A stretch of 64,000 bases of DNA from Marinibacterium sp050389775 (GTDB lineage Bacteria > Pseudomonadota > Alphaproteobacteria > Rhodobacterales > Rhodobacteraceae), in the NCBI RefSeq assembly GCF_050389775.1, contig NZ_CP177150.1:45305-109304 (forward strand), written 5' to 3'. Positions 7,504 to 15,835 of this stretch are shown here, piece after piece. The notes under the pieces were generated by a model that made no database searches, was not told the origin of the DNA, and worked only from the letters and a program-made list of their open reading frames with translations. A program made the translations under genes and the position numbers. Every line of letters starts with the position of its first letter. The first letter of the stretch is position 1.

Positions 7504-7934
7504 TGGCGGCCGCCGGCCTCGGCTAGCTGAACTTCCCGTAAAGATCAGAAGAGACCCGCGCAGTTTGCGCGGGTCACATGGTTTCAGAGGTCAGGACAGG
7601 GGATCGACGGGCTTGCGCCCGCTCACCCCCGCCCTGGCAGTTTCCTTTGGTCTGGTCCGCCCAACAGACCTGCCCCGGACAGTCAAAAGACAAGCGCCGC
7701 GCAGGCGCGTCGTCTCCGACGAGGACCGTGTCCTCGGCCTCTGGCCTGCGGGCCGCACCATCCTCGTCTCCGATCCTTTGACTGTCCGGTTCGGGCCCGT
7801 GGGTCGGGCTTCGCCCTCCCCCACTCTGTTCCGCCGAAAACATGCGTTTCCGGTCGGATCAGGTGGCCGAGGCGCAGCCCATCGGCGGAAGGAGGGCACC
7901 AAGCCTCCCCGTCCCACCAGTCAGGAGGCCACAA
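7504..7934 (+). other. Gene-free leader upstream of the ardC-like gene, with a 13-bp inverted repeat
   Basis: 431 bases with no gene. Besides the hairpin at 7553 it contains a perfect 13-bp inverted repeat, CCGGACAGTCAAA at 7675-7687 and TTTGACTGTCCGG at 7777-7789, 89 bases apart. The enclosed segment repeats CGTCTCCGA motifs. This may be a regulatory leader or a recombination relic. Confidence 0.45.
7553..7575 (+). terminator. Perfect GC hairpin after the 50-residue gene
   Basis: GACCCGCGCA (7553-7562), loop GTT, TGCGCGGGTC (7566-7575). There is no T tract, so it may be an RNA-stabilising or Rho-linked element rather than a classical terminator. Confidence 0.5.
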
Positions 7935-8816
7935 ATGGCTAAATCGGATTTCGACATCTACCAGCACGTCACCAACCAGATCATCGAGGCGATGGAGGCG
8001 GGCGTTTCGCCGTGGCGCAAGCCGTGGACCGGCGGCGAGCAGGGCGGCACATTCCCGCTGCGGGCAAATGGCGAACCCTATCGGGGGATCAATGTGCTGA
8101 TGCTCTGGCTTGCCGCCCATGCCAACGGGTTTGCTTCGGCGCATTGGTTCACCTTCAAGCAGGCCAAGGACCTTGGCGCGCATGTGCGCAAGGGGCAGAA
8201 GTCCTCGACGGTGGTGAAATACGGGACCGTCGAGCGTGAGAATAATGACGGCGAGGCGGTCGCGATCCCCTATGCGCGCGCCTATCGCGTCTTCAACGCG
8301 GACCAGATTGAAGGCTTGCCCGAGCAGTTCTACACCCGTCCGGAGGTGCAGGAGGATCTTGGCACCCGTCCCCTGCCGGAAGTTGATGCTTTCTTCCAAG
8401 CGGTCGGGGCGAATGTCACGCATGGCGGTGTAAGGGCGTGCTATATCCCGGCGGAGGATCGGATCCAGATGCCGCCCGTGTCCGCGTTCATCTCGGCGCA
8501 GCACTACACGGCAACGCTCTGCCACGAGGTCACGCATTGGACAGGGCATCGGTCGCGGCTGGACCGCTTCAAGGTCGGTAGCACCAAGGCGGACTATGCC
8601 CGCGAGGAGCTGATTGCAGAAATCGGCAGCTGCTTCCTTGGCGCGCGCATTGGCGTCGAGCCGACCATCGACGAGGCCGCATCTTACCTCGATAGCTGGC
8701 TCGGGGTGTTGAAAGAGGACAAGCGGGCGATCTTCAAGGCCGCGAGCGCCGCGCAGAAGGCCGCAGACTTTGTTCTGGAGGCCGCCGCCGCCGGCGGGGC
8801 TTTACGCGCCGCCTGA
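7935..8816 (+). CDS. ardC: ArdC-like antirestriction protein (DUF1738 + zincin), 293 aa
   Basis: The N-terminal domain (about residues 1-130) is an ArdC/DUF1738 single-strand-DNA-binding domain: DIYQHVTNQIIEAMEAGVSP, WRKPW, YRGINVLMLW, WFTFKQAKDLGAHVRKGQKS. The C-terminal domain carries a zincin active site, LCHEVTHWTGH, plus a downstream EELIAEIGSCFL helix that would supply a third ligand. Proteins of this type protect incoming conjugative DNA from restriction. The ATG follows a strong AGGAGG. A 22-bp palindrome follows the gene. Its position before the partition and mobilisation modules fits an early-transfer (leading region) function. Confidence 0.85.
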   Translation: MAKSDFDIYQHVTNQIIEAMEAGVSPWRKPWTGGEQGGTFPLRANGEPYRGINVLMLWLAAHANGFASAHWFTFKQAKDLGAHVRKGQKSSTVVKYGTVERENNDGEAVAIPYARAYRVFNADQIEGLPEQFYTRPEVQEDLGTRPLPEVDAFFQAVGANVTHGGVRACYIPAEDRIQMPPVSAFISAQHYTATLCHEVTHWTGHRSRLDRFKVGSTKADYAREELIAEIGSCFLGARIGVEPTIDEAASYLDSWLGVLKEDKRAIFKAASAAQKAADFVLEAAAAGGALRAA

Positions 8817-8838
8817 GCAGATCGGCAAGACTTCGCAA

Positions 8839-8860
8839 GGGGCCCGCAATTGCGGGCCCC
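8839..8860 (+). terminator. Palindromic terminator-like hairpin after the ardC-like gene
   Basis: A perfect 22-base palindrome with arm GGGGCCCGCAA, followed by ATCTGTTT. The T tract is short. Confidence 0.6.
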
Positions 8861-8874
8861 ATCTGTTTGAAGTC

Positions 8875-8888
8875 CATACATATGTATG
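8875..8888. promoter_or_regulatory. 14-bp palindrome upstream of the partition cassette
   Basis: CATACATATGTATG is a perfect palindrome in an AT-rich stretch, 125 bases before the RHH gene. It is a plausible operator of the RHH protein or of KorB-like ParB, or part of the promoter. It has not been matched to a known parS. Confidence 0.4.
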
Positions 8889-9012
8889 ACTCTATGGACG
8901 CCACTACAGGCACGCGGCCTGGCCCCAGGAAAAATTTGCCGCGCCGAGACAGATGTCTCGTCGCGGCGGCCTGTGGCCGAGGTCAGTCGCCCTGCATCAG
9001 GGTGCCGCGCAT

Positions 9013-9240
9013 ATGTCAGCCGAAATCCGACTGCGTTTTGCGGAGAGGTCGATGCGCAATCCAACACGCATGTTTTCCATGAATATGCCCGTCGACGTGC
9101 ATCGCGCCCTGAAGCGCGAGGCCGTCGAGCGGGATACGACAATGGGCGAGATCGTCCTGGAGGCGCTTGAGCTTTGGGGCTTGAGCCAGAAGACTGACGA
9201 GGAGGGAGCAGACCGTGACGACAATCGTCATCGCGAATAA
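9013..9240 (+). CDS. Ribbon-helix-helix-like small protein at the head of the par cassette, 75 aa
   Basis: The segment MNMPVDVHRALKREAVERD followed by TTMGEIVLEALELWGL is a typical ribbon-helix-helix fold: a short strand, then two helices. The gene overlaps the start of parA by 26 bases. In partition loci such proteins often repress the operon or act as centromere-binding accessory factors. The exact start is uncertain: ATG codons at 9013, 9052 and 9082 are in frame, and only the first has a weak AGGGTG. Confidence 0.65.
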   Translation: MSAEIRLRFAERSMRNPTRMFSMNMPVDVHRALKREAVERDTTMGEIVLEALELWGLSQKTDEEGADRDDNRHRE

Positions 9241-9955
9241 TAAGGGCGGTGTCGGCAAGACCACCGTGGCGAGCCAGATTGCCTTTTACCTTGGTCGTTC
9301 AGGCTATTCTGTAATCGCCGTTGATCTGGACGGGCAACGCAACTTGACCAGCGCCATGGGTGGTGCGCGGGTCGTCGGTAATGCGTTGCAGATGCTCGAG
9401 GGTGGCGGAGCGCCGAGCTTTTCCGTCGATCCTGGCGAGGTCGTCCTGATCGAAGGAGACCGCGACGTGCCTGTCAGCTCGGACGATGCGGTGCTGCAAA
9501 GCACCGTGGCGGCGCTGGACGGCTTGGACGGCGCGGACTTCTGCATCGTGGATACGCCGCCGACATTCTCGGCGCTGGTCTACGGCGCGCTTCTGACGGC
9601 GGACTTCATGTTGTCGCCCATCGAGCTGAAACGGTTTTCACTCGATGGTGTCGAGGGCGTTCTGAAAGCCTTCGTGCAGGTGCAGGAGATCAACGAGGGC
9701 ATCCAGTTCCTGGGCCTGCTGCCGTCGCGCTTCGACGCCGTGAAGAAGAATGAGCGCGAGACCCTGCTCGCGGTTGCGGAGTCCTATTCCAACCTTCTGG
9801 TGCCACACGCCATCCGGAACCGGGTTGGATACGAGGCGGCAGAAGCAGAAGGGATCCCGGTGTTCGAGGTGCCGACCGCCAGCGGCAAGGAGGCTGCCGC
9901 CGAGTTCGGGGCCTTCTTCGACTGGTTCATCGAGGCTATCGAGAAGGAGGATTGA
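9215..9955 (+). CDS. parA: ParA-type partition ATPase, 246 aa
   Basis: Deviant Walker A motif KGGVGKT at residues 10-16, Walker A' at DLDGQRN (about 38-44) and Walker B FCIVDTPP (about 109-116). The protein is short and lacks an N-terminal HTH, as in IncC2 or small type Ib ParA proteins. It starts with GTG after GGAGGG. Four bases separate it from parB. With ParB it segregates the plasmid by ATP-driven movement on the nucleoid. Confidence 0.93.
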   Translation: MTTIVIANNKGGVGKTTVASQIAFYLGRSGYSVIAVDLDGQRNLTSAMGGARVVGNALQMLEGGGAPSFSVDPGEVVLIEGDRDVPVSSDDAVLQSTVAALDGLDGADFCIVDTPPTFSALVYGALLTADFMLSPIELKRFSLDGVEGVLKAFVQVQEINEGIQFLGLLPSRFDAVKKNERETLLAVAESYSNLLVPHAIRNRVGYEAAEAEGIPVFEVPTASGKEAAAEFGAFFDWFIEAIEKED

Positions 9956-9958
9956 GCC

Positions 9959-10999
9959 ATGGCCGAGAAGAAATTTGGCAGCACGATGCAGACGCTCGAC
10001 CGTCTCAAGAAGAGCGGCGATCTCGCGGCCCTGACGCGGAAGAACAAACCGGCGCAGGCCGGGCAGCGTGACATCCCGCTTGACGACATCGTGCCGGACC
10101 CCGAACAGCCCCGTCGGCATTTTGACAAGGAACAGTTGGCGTCGCTGGCGGAGAGCATCCGGACCCAGGGTGTTCTTCAGGCGATCACGGTGCAGCCTGC
10201 AGATGAGGCCGGGAAGTACGTGTTGATCATGGGTGAGCGGCGTTTTCAGGCTGCGAAGCTGGCGGGACTGACCAGGATCCCCGCCGTTGTTCGCGAAATG
10301 ACGGATGCGCTGCGCATGGCGCAGCTGACCGAGAACGTGCAGCGGGCCGACCTGACGACCCTTGAGGTCGCGGAGGCGGTCGCTGCGATGCGGGCGGCGG
10401 GCCAGTCGCGCAGTGCGATCGCCGAGGCGCTTGGCTGGAACGAAGGCGAGGTGTCCCGCTTCGCCGCCCTGGCCAGGATGCCGGATGTGTTGCGCGACGC
10501 GGCCGCCCGGAACGCGCCGATCCGCGCGCTGTCGGATTTGAACACGCTCTGGAAAAAGGACGAAGCCGCCGTTCGGAAGTTTCTCAATGAGACCGAGGCG
10601 GTAGATATTTCTCGCGTGACCGTCGAGCGCCTGCGGGGAGAGATCGAAAGCCAACAGACCGCGCGCGACGTGCGTGCCGTCGTACCGCTTGCACCGGAAG
10701 GACCTCAGGCGGAAAGTCCGAGGGATACCTTCGATGCAAGCTTTGAGATGGCGGAAGCGGCAGGGGAGGGGAGCGAGCCAGGTGAAGCGCCAGCGGCAGC
10801 TTCTCAGACCGTGCCCCGGCCGCGCGTCGCCAGCGCCTCGCCCGCCCTTTTGGTCCGTCATGCCGGACAGCTTGGCCGGGCCTTGCTTGATCAGCTTGCC
10901 TCGAACAGCAAGTCCGTTCTCATTCGTTTCGAGGAAGATGGCCGGGTGGCAGAAGTGCCCCTGGTCGAGGTCGAGCTGGTGGAGTTGCTGCGGGACTGA
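9959..10999 (+). CDS. parB: ParB/KorB-like partition protein, 346 aa
   Basis: ParB N-terminal domain with the CTP-binding box GERRFQAAKLAGL (from residue 92), the ENVQRADLT segment (about 125) and an HTH (QSRSAIAEALGWNEGEVSRF, about residues 149-168). The length and a C-terminal SH3-like segment (SVLIRFEEDGRVAEVPLVEV) resemble KorB of IncP plasmids, which is both partition protein and global repressor. This ParB may therefore also repress transfer genes. No obvious IncP KorB operator was found by eye. Confidence 0.9.
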   Translation: MAEKKFGSTMQTLDRLKKSGDLAALTRKNKPAQAGQRDIPLDDIVPDPEQPRRHFDKEQLASLAESIRTQGVLQAITVQPADEAGKYVLIMGERRFQAAKLAGLTRIPAVVREMTDALRMAQLTENVQRADLTTLEVAEAVAAMRAAGQSRSAIAEALGWNEGEVSRFAALARMPDVLRDAAARNAPIRALSDLNTLWKKDEAAVRKFLNETEAVDISRVTVERLRGEIESQQTARDVRAVVPLAPEGPQAESPRDTFDASFEMAEAAGEGSEPGEAPAAASQTVPRPRVASASPALLVRHAGQLGRALLDQLASNSKSVLIRFEEDGRVAEVPLVEVELVELLRD

Positions 11000-11011
11000 G
11001 GAGGACGAGAG

Positions 11012-11299
11012 ATGGTGAATATCGCGCTTTGGAATGCAATGCTGCTGATCCGCACGCCGGTTCAGGCGGCGCTCACGGTGCTGATGGTGCTGCATCTGGT
11101 TGCCGCTGTGGCCGGAGCCGTCATGATCTTTACTGGCTACGGCGTCGAAGCGGTTGATCAGATCCCCTTCGTCTATCGGCTCATTGCTCCCGTTCTGATG
11201 GCTGGTGTCTTTGTCATTCTGAGCACTTTGTCCTTCTATCTCGATAGCCTTGTCTTCCGCGTCACCCCGCGCAATCGACTGCTTTCCCTCTGGGGCTAG
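11012..11299 (+). CDS. Small inner-membrane protein with two or three TM helices, 95 aa
   Basis: Residues about 18-42 and 55-80 are hydrophobic helices (LTVLMVLHLVAAVAGAVMIF and LIAPVLMAGVFVILSTLSFY). It follows parB by 12 bases with GAGGACGAGAG before the ATG and ends before a strong terminator, so it is the last gene of the par operon. No family recognised. It may link partition or transfer to the membrane; this is inference. Confidence 0.7.
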   Translation: MVNIALWNAMLLIRTPVQAALTVLMVLHLVAAVAGAVMIFTGYGVEAVDQIPFVYRLIAPVLMAGVFVILSTLSFYLDSLVFRVTPRNRLLSLWG

Positions 11300-11327
11300 C
11301 CCTCGGCAAAGCAGGCCTGACGAATCG

Positions 11328-11360
11328 AAACGCACCGCCTTCGGACGGTGCGTTTTTCTT
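11328..11360 (+). terminator. Intrinsic terminator of the par operon
   Basis: AAACGCACCG and CGGTGCGTTT flank a CUUCGG tetraloop motif and are followed by a T-rich tract (TTTTTCTTT). Confidence 0.9.
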
Positions 11361-11391
11361 TGCGACCAGCGCTGGGTCACGCTCTTTCGAT

Positions 11392-11544
11392 GTGGTCCCG
11401 GACCGCATCTCGCGCCCGCGGCGGCATCTTGCCCAGCCTTGACGAAGAACGCGGAAAACGTGGTCCCGGACCACGTTCGGGGCTAGGTTTAAGACTAATG
11501 CAGGATAGGCTAAGCGCCAGCAAGTAATGCACCTTTGAGGTAAA
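11392..11544. other. oriT: Probable origin of transfer (oriT)
   Basis: Between a terminator and mobC lies a non-coding stretch with the 13-base direct repeat GTGGTCCCGGACC at 11392-11404 and 11460-11472. The second copy is part of a 21-base inverted repeat (AACGTGGTC at 11457-11465, GACCACGTT at 11469-11477). A short AT-richer stretch with TAAGCGCC follows before mobC. Inverted and direct repeats immediately upstream of mobC-relaxase genes are the classical layout of oriT. The nic site cannot be fixed by eye. Confidence 0.65.
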
Positions 11545-12099
11545 ATGCCGACAAAGAAAAAAGCCGCGATGACCTATCTGCCGCCTGATCGCCATGCCCA
11601 GCTGGCGGCGCTGGCGGCATCGGAAGGGCAAACGGTGTCGGTCCTCTTGGGGCGCCTGATCGGTCTGGCGCTGGATGGGGACGAGGCCGCGCCGCCGCCC
11701 AGCCGTCCGACTTCCCGCGCGCGGCGGGAGGGCAAGGTGACGGTCCGACTGGCTTCCGACGTGCGGCAGGATCTGGAGGAAGAGGCGCGGTCCCAAGGCG
11801 TCACGGCATCCACTTGGGCTGCCGCGCTGCTGTCGGCCCGGATGCGCAATGCACCGCAGATGGTGTCGGGCGAGAGACGGGGCGTTCGCGCCGCCTACCG
11901 CCAACTTCGCGGGTTGGCTGTGAACGCCAACCAAATTGCCTATGCCCTGAACCGAGGTGTGTTGACCGGGGCGGGCGCTGATCTGACCAAGGCGGAAGTC
12001 GAGGCTCTGCGCCAGGACGTCGCCAAGCTGCGCATGGCGCTCAGCGTCTATGCAGAAGGCCGTTTCCAGTTCCAGTCCGGGGAAGATGATCAGTCGTGA
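11545..12099 (+). CDS. mobC: MobC-like relaxosome accessory protein, 184 aa
   Basis: It has two ribbon-helix-helix-like parts: TYLPPDRHAQLAALAASEGQ and KVTVRLASDVRQDLEEEARS (about residues 10-30 and 63-82), and the MobC signature AYRQLRGLAVNANQIAYALN (about 112-131). MobC proteins bind oriT and help the relaxase melt the nic region. It overlaps the relaxase start (GTGA) and follows the candidate oriT directly. Confidence 0.85.
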   Translation: MPTKKKAAMTYLPPDRHAQLAALAASEGQTVSVLLGRLIGLALDGDEAAPPPSRPTSRARREGKVTVRLASDVRQDLEEEARSQGVTASTWAAALLSARMRNAPQMVSGERRGVRAAYRQLRGLAVNANQIAYALNRGVLTGAGADLTKAEVEALRQDVAKLRMALSVYAEGRFQFQSGEDDQS

Positions 12100-13277
12100 G
12101 TGATTTCAAATCGGAGCTGGGGTTCCAGGATTGCTGGGACTCAGAGGCCAACAGAAAGCTGAATAAGCCGGCTGGAGGATCCGTCGACAGCGGGGGCAGA
12201 AAGCGCAGGGCTGGCGCCCAGGATGCGGATCGTGCAACTGCGCAGGCACAGACGATTTCGGCGGCAGATAAGGCGCGGCTTGCCCGTGTCGTCAAGGGTG
12301 TGCCGGAGGTCATGGTGAAGGTGTCTAAACCCGCCAGGAACGACAAGTCCGGCAATCCGATCAAGGTCAGCCGAGCATCAGAAGCGGTCAGGGCCTCGGA
12401 GCATCTCGCCTACATCAGCCGAAACGGAAAGATCGAGGTCGAGAACGATCGGGGCGAGACCTTTTCGGGACGGCAGCAGGTCAGCGTCATCTATCGCGAA
12501 TGGATGGAGAAGCACGACGAGGATCGCCGCGAAGGCTCTGCCACGGACCGGACGAGGATCACGACCAGTGTCGTATTCTCGATGCCCGGCACGGCAAATG
12601 CGGAAGCGGTGAAAGACGCGGTCACGGCACTGGCAAGGCAGGAGTTCCAAGGGCGGCACGACTACGCGATGGCCCTGCACACGGATACGCATCACCCCCA
12701 TGTGCACCTGACGCTGCGCACGATTGGCGAAGACGGTCAGAAGCTGAACCTGCGGAAAGCCGATCTACAACGCCTGCGGGATACGTTTGCCGAGAAGCTA
12801 AGGACACGCGGGATCGAGGCGGAATCCACCCCTCGCCATGCCAGAGGCGTGACGCGCCGAGGAGAGGTGACGCCGGTCCACAAGATCAGACAGCGGGGCG
12901 GTAAGCCCTTGGCCGATGCCCGGAAGATGCGCCAGGTCCGGCGCGATCTCGAAGATAATGGCGGTCGCCTACCGCAAAAAGCCTGGGATGATGCGCTGAT
13001 CGCGCGGCGCAACAGGGTGATGGCGACTTATGACCAAGCCGCAACGATCTTGGCTGGCTCAGCCGACCCGAAGGACCGTGACCTGGCGCGCGAAACCAAA
13101 CAGTTTGCAGCGCGACTAACCGAGACGACCACGCAACGTGCTGATATGGCCCGGTCTCTGGCGGGGCAGGGGGGCACGCGCTCCGTGCTGCGCGGACGCG
13201 GACATGCAGTCGATAGTCCAGAGCGTCAGCAGGATCTATCGAAGGGGAGCCCAGACAGGGGGGGACGTCAACGATAG
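12096..13277 (+). CDS. Relaxase / mobilisation nuclease, 393 aa
   Basis: The relaxase three-histidine motif is clear: HTDTHHPHVHLTLR at about residues 195-208. Motif I is probably SEHLAYISRNG with Tyr about 106 as the nicking residue. The N-terminal 60 residues are an unusual charged extension and the C-terminus is basic. It starts with GTG overlapping mobC. The protein nicks oriT and is carried to the recipient through the VirB/VirD4 channel encoded at 24.4-36.1 kb. I would place it in the MOBP/MOBQ range but cannot assign a class. Confidence 0.85.
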   Translation: MSDFKSELGFQDCWDSEANRKLNKPAGGSVDSGGRKRRAGAQDADRATAQAQTISAADKARLARVVKGVPEVMVKVSKPARNDKSGNPIKVSRASEAVRASEHLAYISRNGKIEVENDRGETFSGRQQVSVIYREWMEKHDEDRREGSATDRTRITTSVVFSMPGTANAEAVKDAVTALARQEFQGRHDYAMALHTDTHHPHVHLTLRTIGEDGQKLNLRKADLQRLRDTFAEKLRTRGIEAESTPRHARGVTRRGEVTPVHKIRQRGGKPLADARKMRQVRRDLEDNGGRLPQKAWDDALIARRNRVMATYDQAATILAGSADPKDRDLARETKQFAARLTETTTQRADMARSLAGQGGTRSVLRGRGHAVDSPERQQDLSKGSPDRGGRQR

Positions 13278-13605
13278 AGACTGTTGCTGTGTGGGAGGGC
13301 CGAAAGCCTTTTGACGGCCTCGCAAGTTCTAAAACCTGCCGTTCGGGAAATCTACGGCGAATAGCGTGTCAGAGCCCGAACTGACCATGATCTGCCGCGG
13401 CTTCGCTGCGGGTGCATTCGCCCGTTCCCAGCTCTCGGCGACTTTACTTGCCTACGCTACATGGCACCGAATTCCGACACTAAGGTGGGATTGTGGCTAT
13501 CGGCTGCGCAAGCGATTGAGGCTGAGAGCAGCAGAATCGGCGCGGTTTTGGGATTGACCATGCCACCGTCCGAACCCATTTTTGATGCTGCAATCGAGGG
13601 TCTTT
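13278..13605. other. Gene-free boundary between mobilisation and copper blocks
   Basis: 328 bases without a convincing gene. It must contain the promoter of the copper operon starting at 13606. I see no CueR-type dyad here. It is the point where backbone changes to metal-related genes and may be a recombination joint. Confidence 0.4.
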
Positions 13606-13926
13606 ATGCGCCTAATCGTCGTAATCGTCCTGACCAGCCTCATGATGCTGGCTGCCTTTCCGCAAATGTCTGCGGCAGGGTCTGCGATGCATGACTGTGC
13701 GGCCTGCCCAGAAACGACGATCCATACAGATCAGCAGGCCCAGGCGGACCAGCACCAAGCTGACGCGCCTTGCGCAGACATGGCGATCTGCGCATCCTAT
13801 GCCCTTCTCGATACCAGTCAGCCTCTCCGTGACACTGATCTGCCACGCCTCCGTCATGCGTGGCCGGAGCCACAAAGTGGCACGACGATCAGTCTGTCTC
13901 TGGACCTCCCACCTCCTCGCGCCTGA
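13606..13926 (+). CDS. Small secreted Cys/His-rich protein, 106 aa
   Basis: N-terminal signal peptide (RLIVVIVLTSLMMLAAF, cleavage after about residue 25), then HDCAACPETTIHTD, a His/Gln-rich stretch (QADQHQADAPCADMAIC) and a polar C-terminus ending in Pro-Arg. It heads the cytochrome-multicopper oxidase operon. GAGGG precedes the ATG. Proteins with the same design stand in front of the two other multicopper oxidase genes (22427-22780, 58580-58924). A role as periplasmic copper buffer or CopL-like leader is likely but unproven. Confidence 0.65.
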   Translation: MRLIVVIVLTSLMMLAAFPQMSAAGSAMHDCAACPETTIHTDQQAQADQHQADAPCADMAICASYALLDTSQPLRDTDLPRLRHAWPEPQSGTTISLSLDLPPPRA

Positions 13927-14013
13927 GCCAGCTCCAGTTGAGTCTGGGTCGATTTCGATCGACCCATCATCAGAGCGCGCGGCCCGCAAAGCCGTGCAGG
14001 CCAGGATACTATC

Positions 14014-14454
14014 ATGAACAAACTCACCGTCGCCGGGGCCGCGATTATTGTCGTGGCGCTTGGTGCTTATGCAGTCACCCGCTCCTCCGAGCAAACCGCC
14101 CCAGTTCAGGAAACCACGGCGCCAGCGGAGGGCGCGGCCATGGTGGCCGTCACTCTTCCCGATACGTTGTCGCCCGAGGGGACGATGGGGAAGCGGGCTT
14201 TCGATGCGGTCTGCGCTGATTGCCATGGTGACAATGCCGCCGGGAAAATGGGGATCGCCCCGCCGCTGATCCACAAGATCTACGAGCCGTCGCATCATGG
14301 CGACATGGCCTTCCAGATGGCGGCTGCGAACGGTGTACGCGCGCACCATTGGAAATTCGGAGACATGCCGCCGCAGCCCGGGGTGACCCGTGCGGATGTG
14401 ACGTCGATCATCGCCTACATCCGCGAAGCACAGCGCGCCAATGGGATCAACTGA
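14014..14454 (+). CDS. Membrane-anchored class I cytochrome c, 146 aa
   Basis: An N-terminal hydrophobic helix (LTVAGAAIIVVALGAYAV) acts as signal or anchor. The haem motif CADCHG lies at about residue 68, and a conserved Met (KFGDMPPQPG) at about 115 can be the sixth haem ligand. The gene ends one base before the multicopper oxidase ATG, so the two are co-translated. It is a likely electron partner of that oxidase in the periplasm. Confidence 0.85.
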   Translation: MNKLTVAGAAIIVVALGAYAVTRSSEQTAPVQETTAPAEGAAMVAVTLPDTLSPEGTMGKRAFDAVCADCHGDNAAGKMGIAPPLIHKIYEPSHHGDMAFQMAAANGVRAHHWKFGDMPPQPGVTRADVTSIIAYIREAQRANGIN

Positions 14455-14455
14455 T

Positions 14456-15835
14456 ATGAAGATGACACGACGCGCCTTCTGCGCAGGTCTCGCTGCTGTG
14501 CCACTGGCGCGCCCTACACAGGCTCAGGATATGGCGCTCCTGACAGCCAGGGAAGCCACAGTGCAGCTTGCCCCGGATGGCTATCCGGCGACGCCGGTCT
14601 GGAGCTACGACGGGACGATCCCTGGCCCGGTCATCCGCGCCGCTCAAGGCAGCCGGTTGCAGCGACGGCTGGTGAACACGCTGGAGGTTCCGACCTCGGT
14701 TCACTGGCATGGCATCCGGATCGACAACGCCATGGATGGTGTCGCGGGGCTGACCCAGAGTGCGGTGCCGCCCGGTGAGAGCTTCGACTACGCCTTTGAT
14801 CTGCCCGATGCGGGAACCTATTGGTATCACGCCCATACAAATTCGATGGAACAGGTCGCGCGGGGTCTCTCCGGTGCGCTGATCATCGATGAGGCCACAC
14901 CGCCGGATGTGGACCGGGACGACGTCCTGATGATCGACGATTGGTTGCTGGACCCTGATACGGGCCTGTTCGTCGATGACTTCGCAGCGCCGATGACGCG
15001 CAGCCACGGAGGCCAGATCGGCAACCTCGTGGGCGTGAACGGGCGCTACGATTACAGGCTTCCGGCCCGGCAAAACGAGCGGCTGCGGCTGCGGCTGATC
15101 AACTCGGCCAATGCCCAGATCTTCGGACTGCGGCTGGAGGGGATGATCGGCTGGACGGTGGCTCTCGACGGCATGCCTCTCGACACGCCGGAACCGGTGA
15201 CGGATACGCTTGTGCTTGCACCGGCACAGCGCATGGATCTGATCGTCGATGTCACCGCCGAGGAAGGGGAAACCGCAGGACTTCTCTTTGCCGCAGCGGA
15301 TGATACTTGGCGCGTACTGGCTGAAGTTTCTGTCGAAGGGCGTGCCGCCTCAGTTCCGCGCGGTGCGCCTCAGCCCTTGCCACGCAATCCGCGCATGGAG
15401 GTTGTGGGCGTCGACACCGCGCCTGTCCTTGAGATGCCGCTGCAGGGCGGTGCGATGCGCGGCCTGGAAAGCGCAGCCTTCAACGGGCAGAAACTGACCT
15501 GGCAGGAGTTGGTGCAACAAGGACAGTTCTGGGCGCTGGCCGGACAGGCCGGGCTAGGAGAGGCGCCGTTTGCCACGCTTTCGCACGGCGAGACGGCCCG
15601 CATCCGCATGACCAATGACACGATTTTCCCGCACGCGATGCACCTGCACGGGATGCACTTCAGGACGCGTAAGGAAGACGGAAGCCTTGGTCCTCTACGG
15701 GACACGGTTCTCGTCATGCCCAACGAGATGACTGAGATCGCCTTCGTTGCGGACAATCCGGGAAAGTGGCTGCTGCATTGCCATATGCTGGGGCACGCAG
15801 CTTCGGGAATGACGAATTGGATCATGGTCGCATGA
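14456..15835 (+). CDS. Multicopper oxidase with Tat signal, 459 aa
   Basis: A twin-arginine signal (TRRAFCAGLAAVPLA) precedes three cupredoxin domains. All four copper motifs are present: VHWHGIR (about residue 83), YWYHAHTN (about 122), HAMHLHGMHF (about 392-402) and LLHCHMLGHAASGM (about 437-450), giving the trinuclear centre and a T1 site with Met as axial ligand. Length fits bacterial CueO/laccase-like enzymes without the long Met-rich insert. It oxidises Cu(I) or organic substrates in the periplasm. It overlaps the following cytochrome c gene (ATGA). Confidence 0.9.
   Translation: MKMTRRAFCAGLAAVPLARPTQAQDMALLTAREATVQLAPDGYPATPVWSYDGTIPGPVIRAAQGSRLQRRLVNTLEVPTSVHWHGIRIDNAMDGVAGLTQSAVPPGESFDYAFDLPDAGTYWYHAHTNSMEQVARGLSGALIIDEATPPDVDRDDVLMIDDWLLDPDTGLFVDDFAAPMTRSHGGQIGNLVGVNGRYDYRLPARQNERLRLRLINSANAQIFGLRLEGMIGWTVALDGMPLDTPEPVTDTLVLAPAQRMDLIVDVTAEEGETAGLLFAAADDTWRVLAEVSVEGRAASVPRGAPQPLPRNPRMEVVGVDTAPVLEMPLQGGAMRGLESAAFNGQKLTWQELVQQGQFWALAGQAGLGEAPFATLSHGETARIRMTNDTIFPHAMHLHGMHFRTRKEDGSLGPLRDTVLVMPNEMTEIAFVADNPGKWLLHCHMLGHAASGMTNWIMVA

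Noticed and set aside
9638..11380. Minus-strand open frame of 580 codons opposite parA-parB
   Set aside because: Complete overlap with two well-supported genes; composition (His, Arg, Gln) is that of an antisense shadow.
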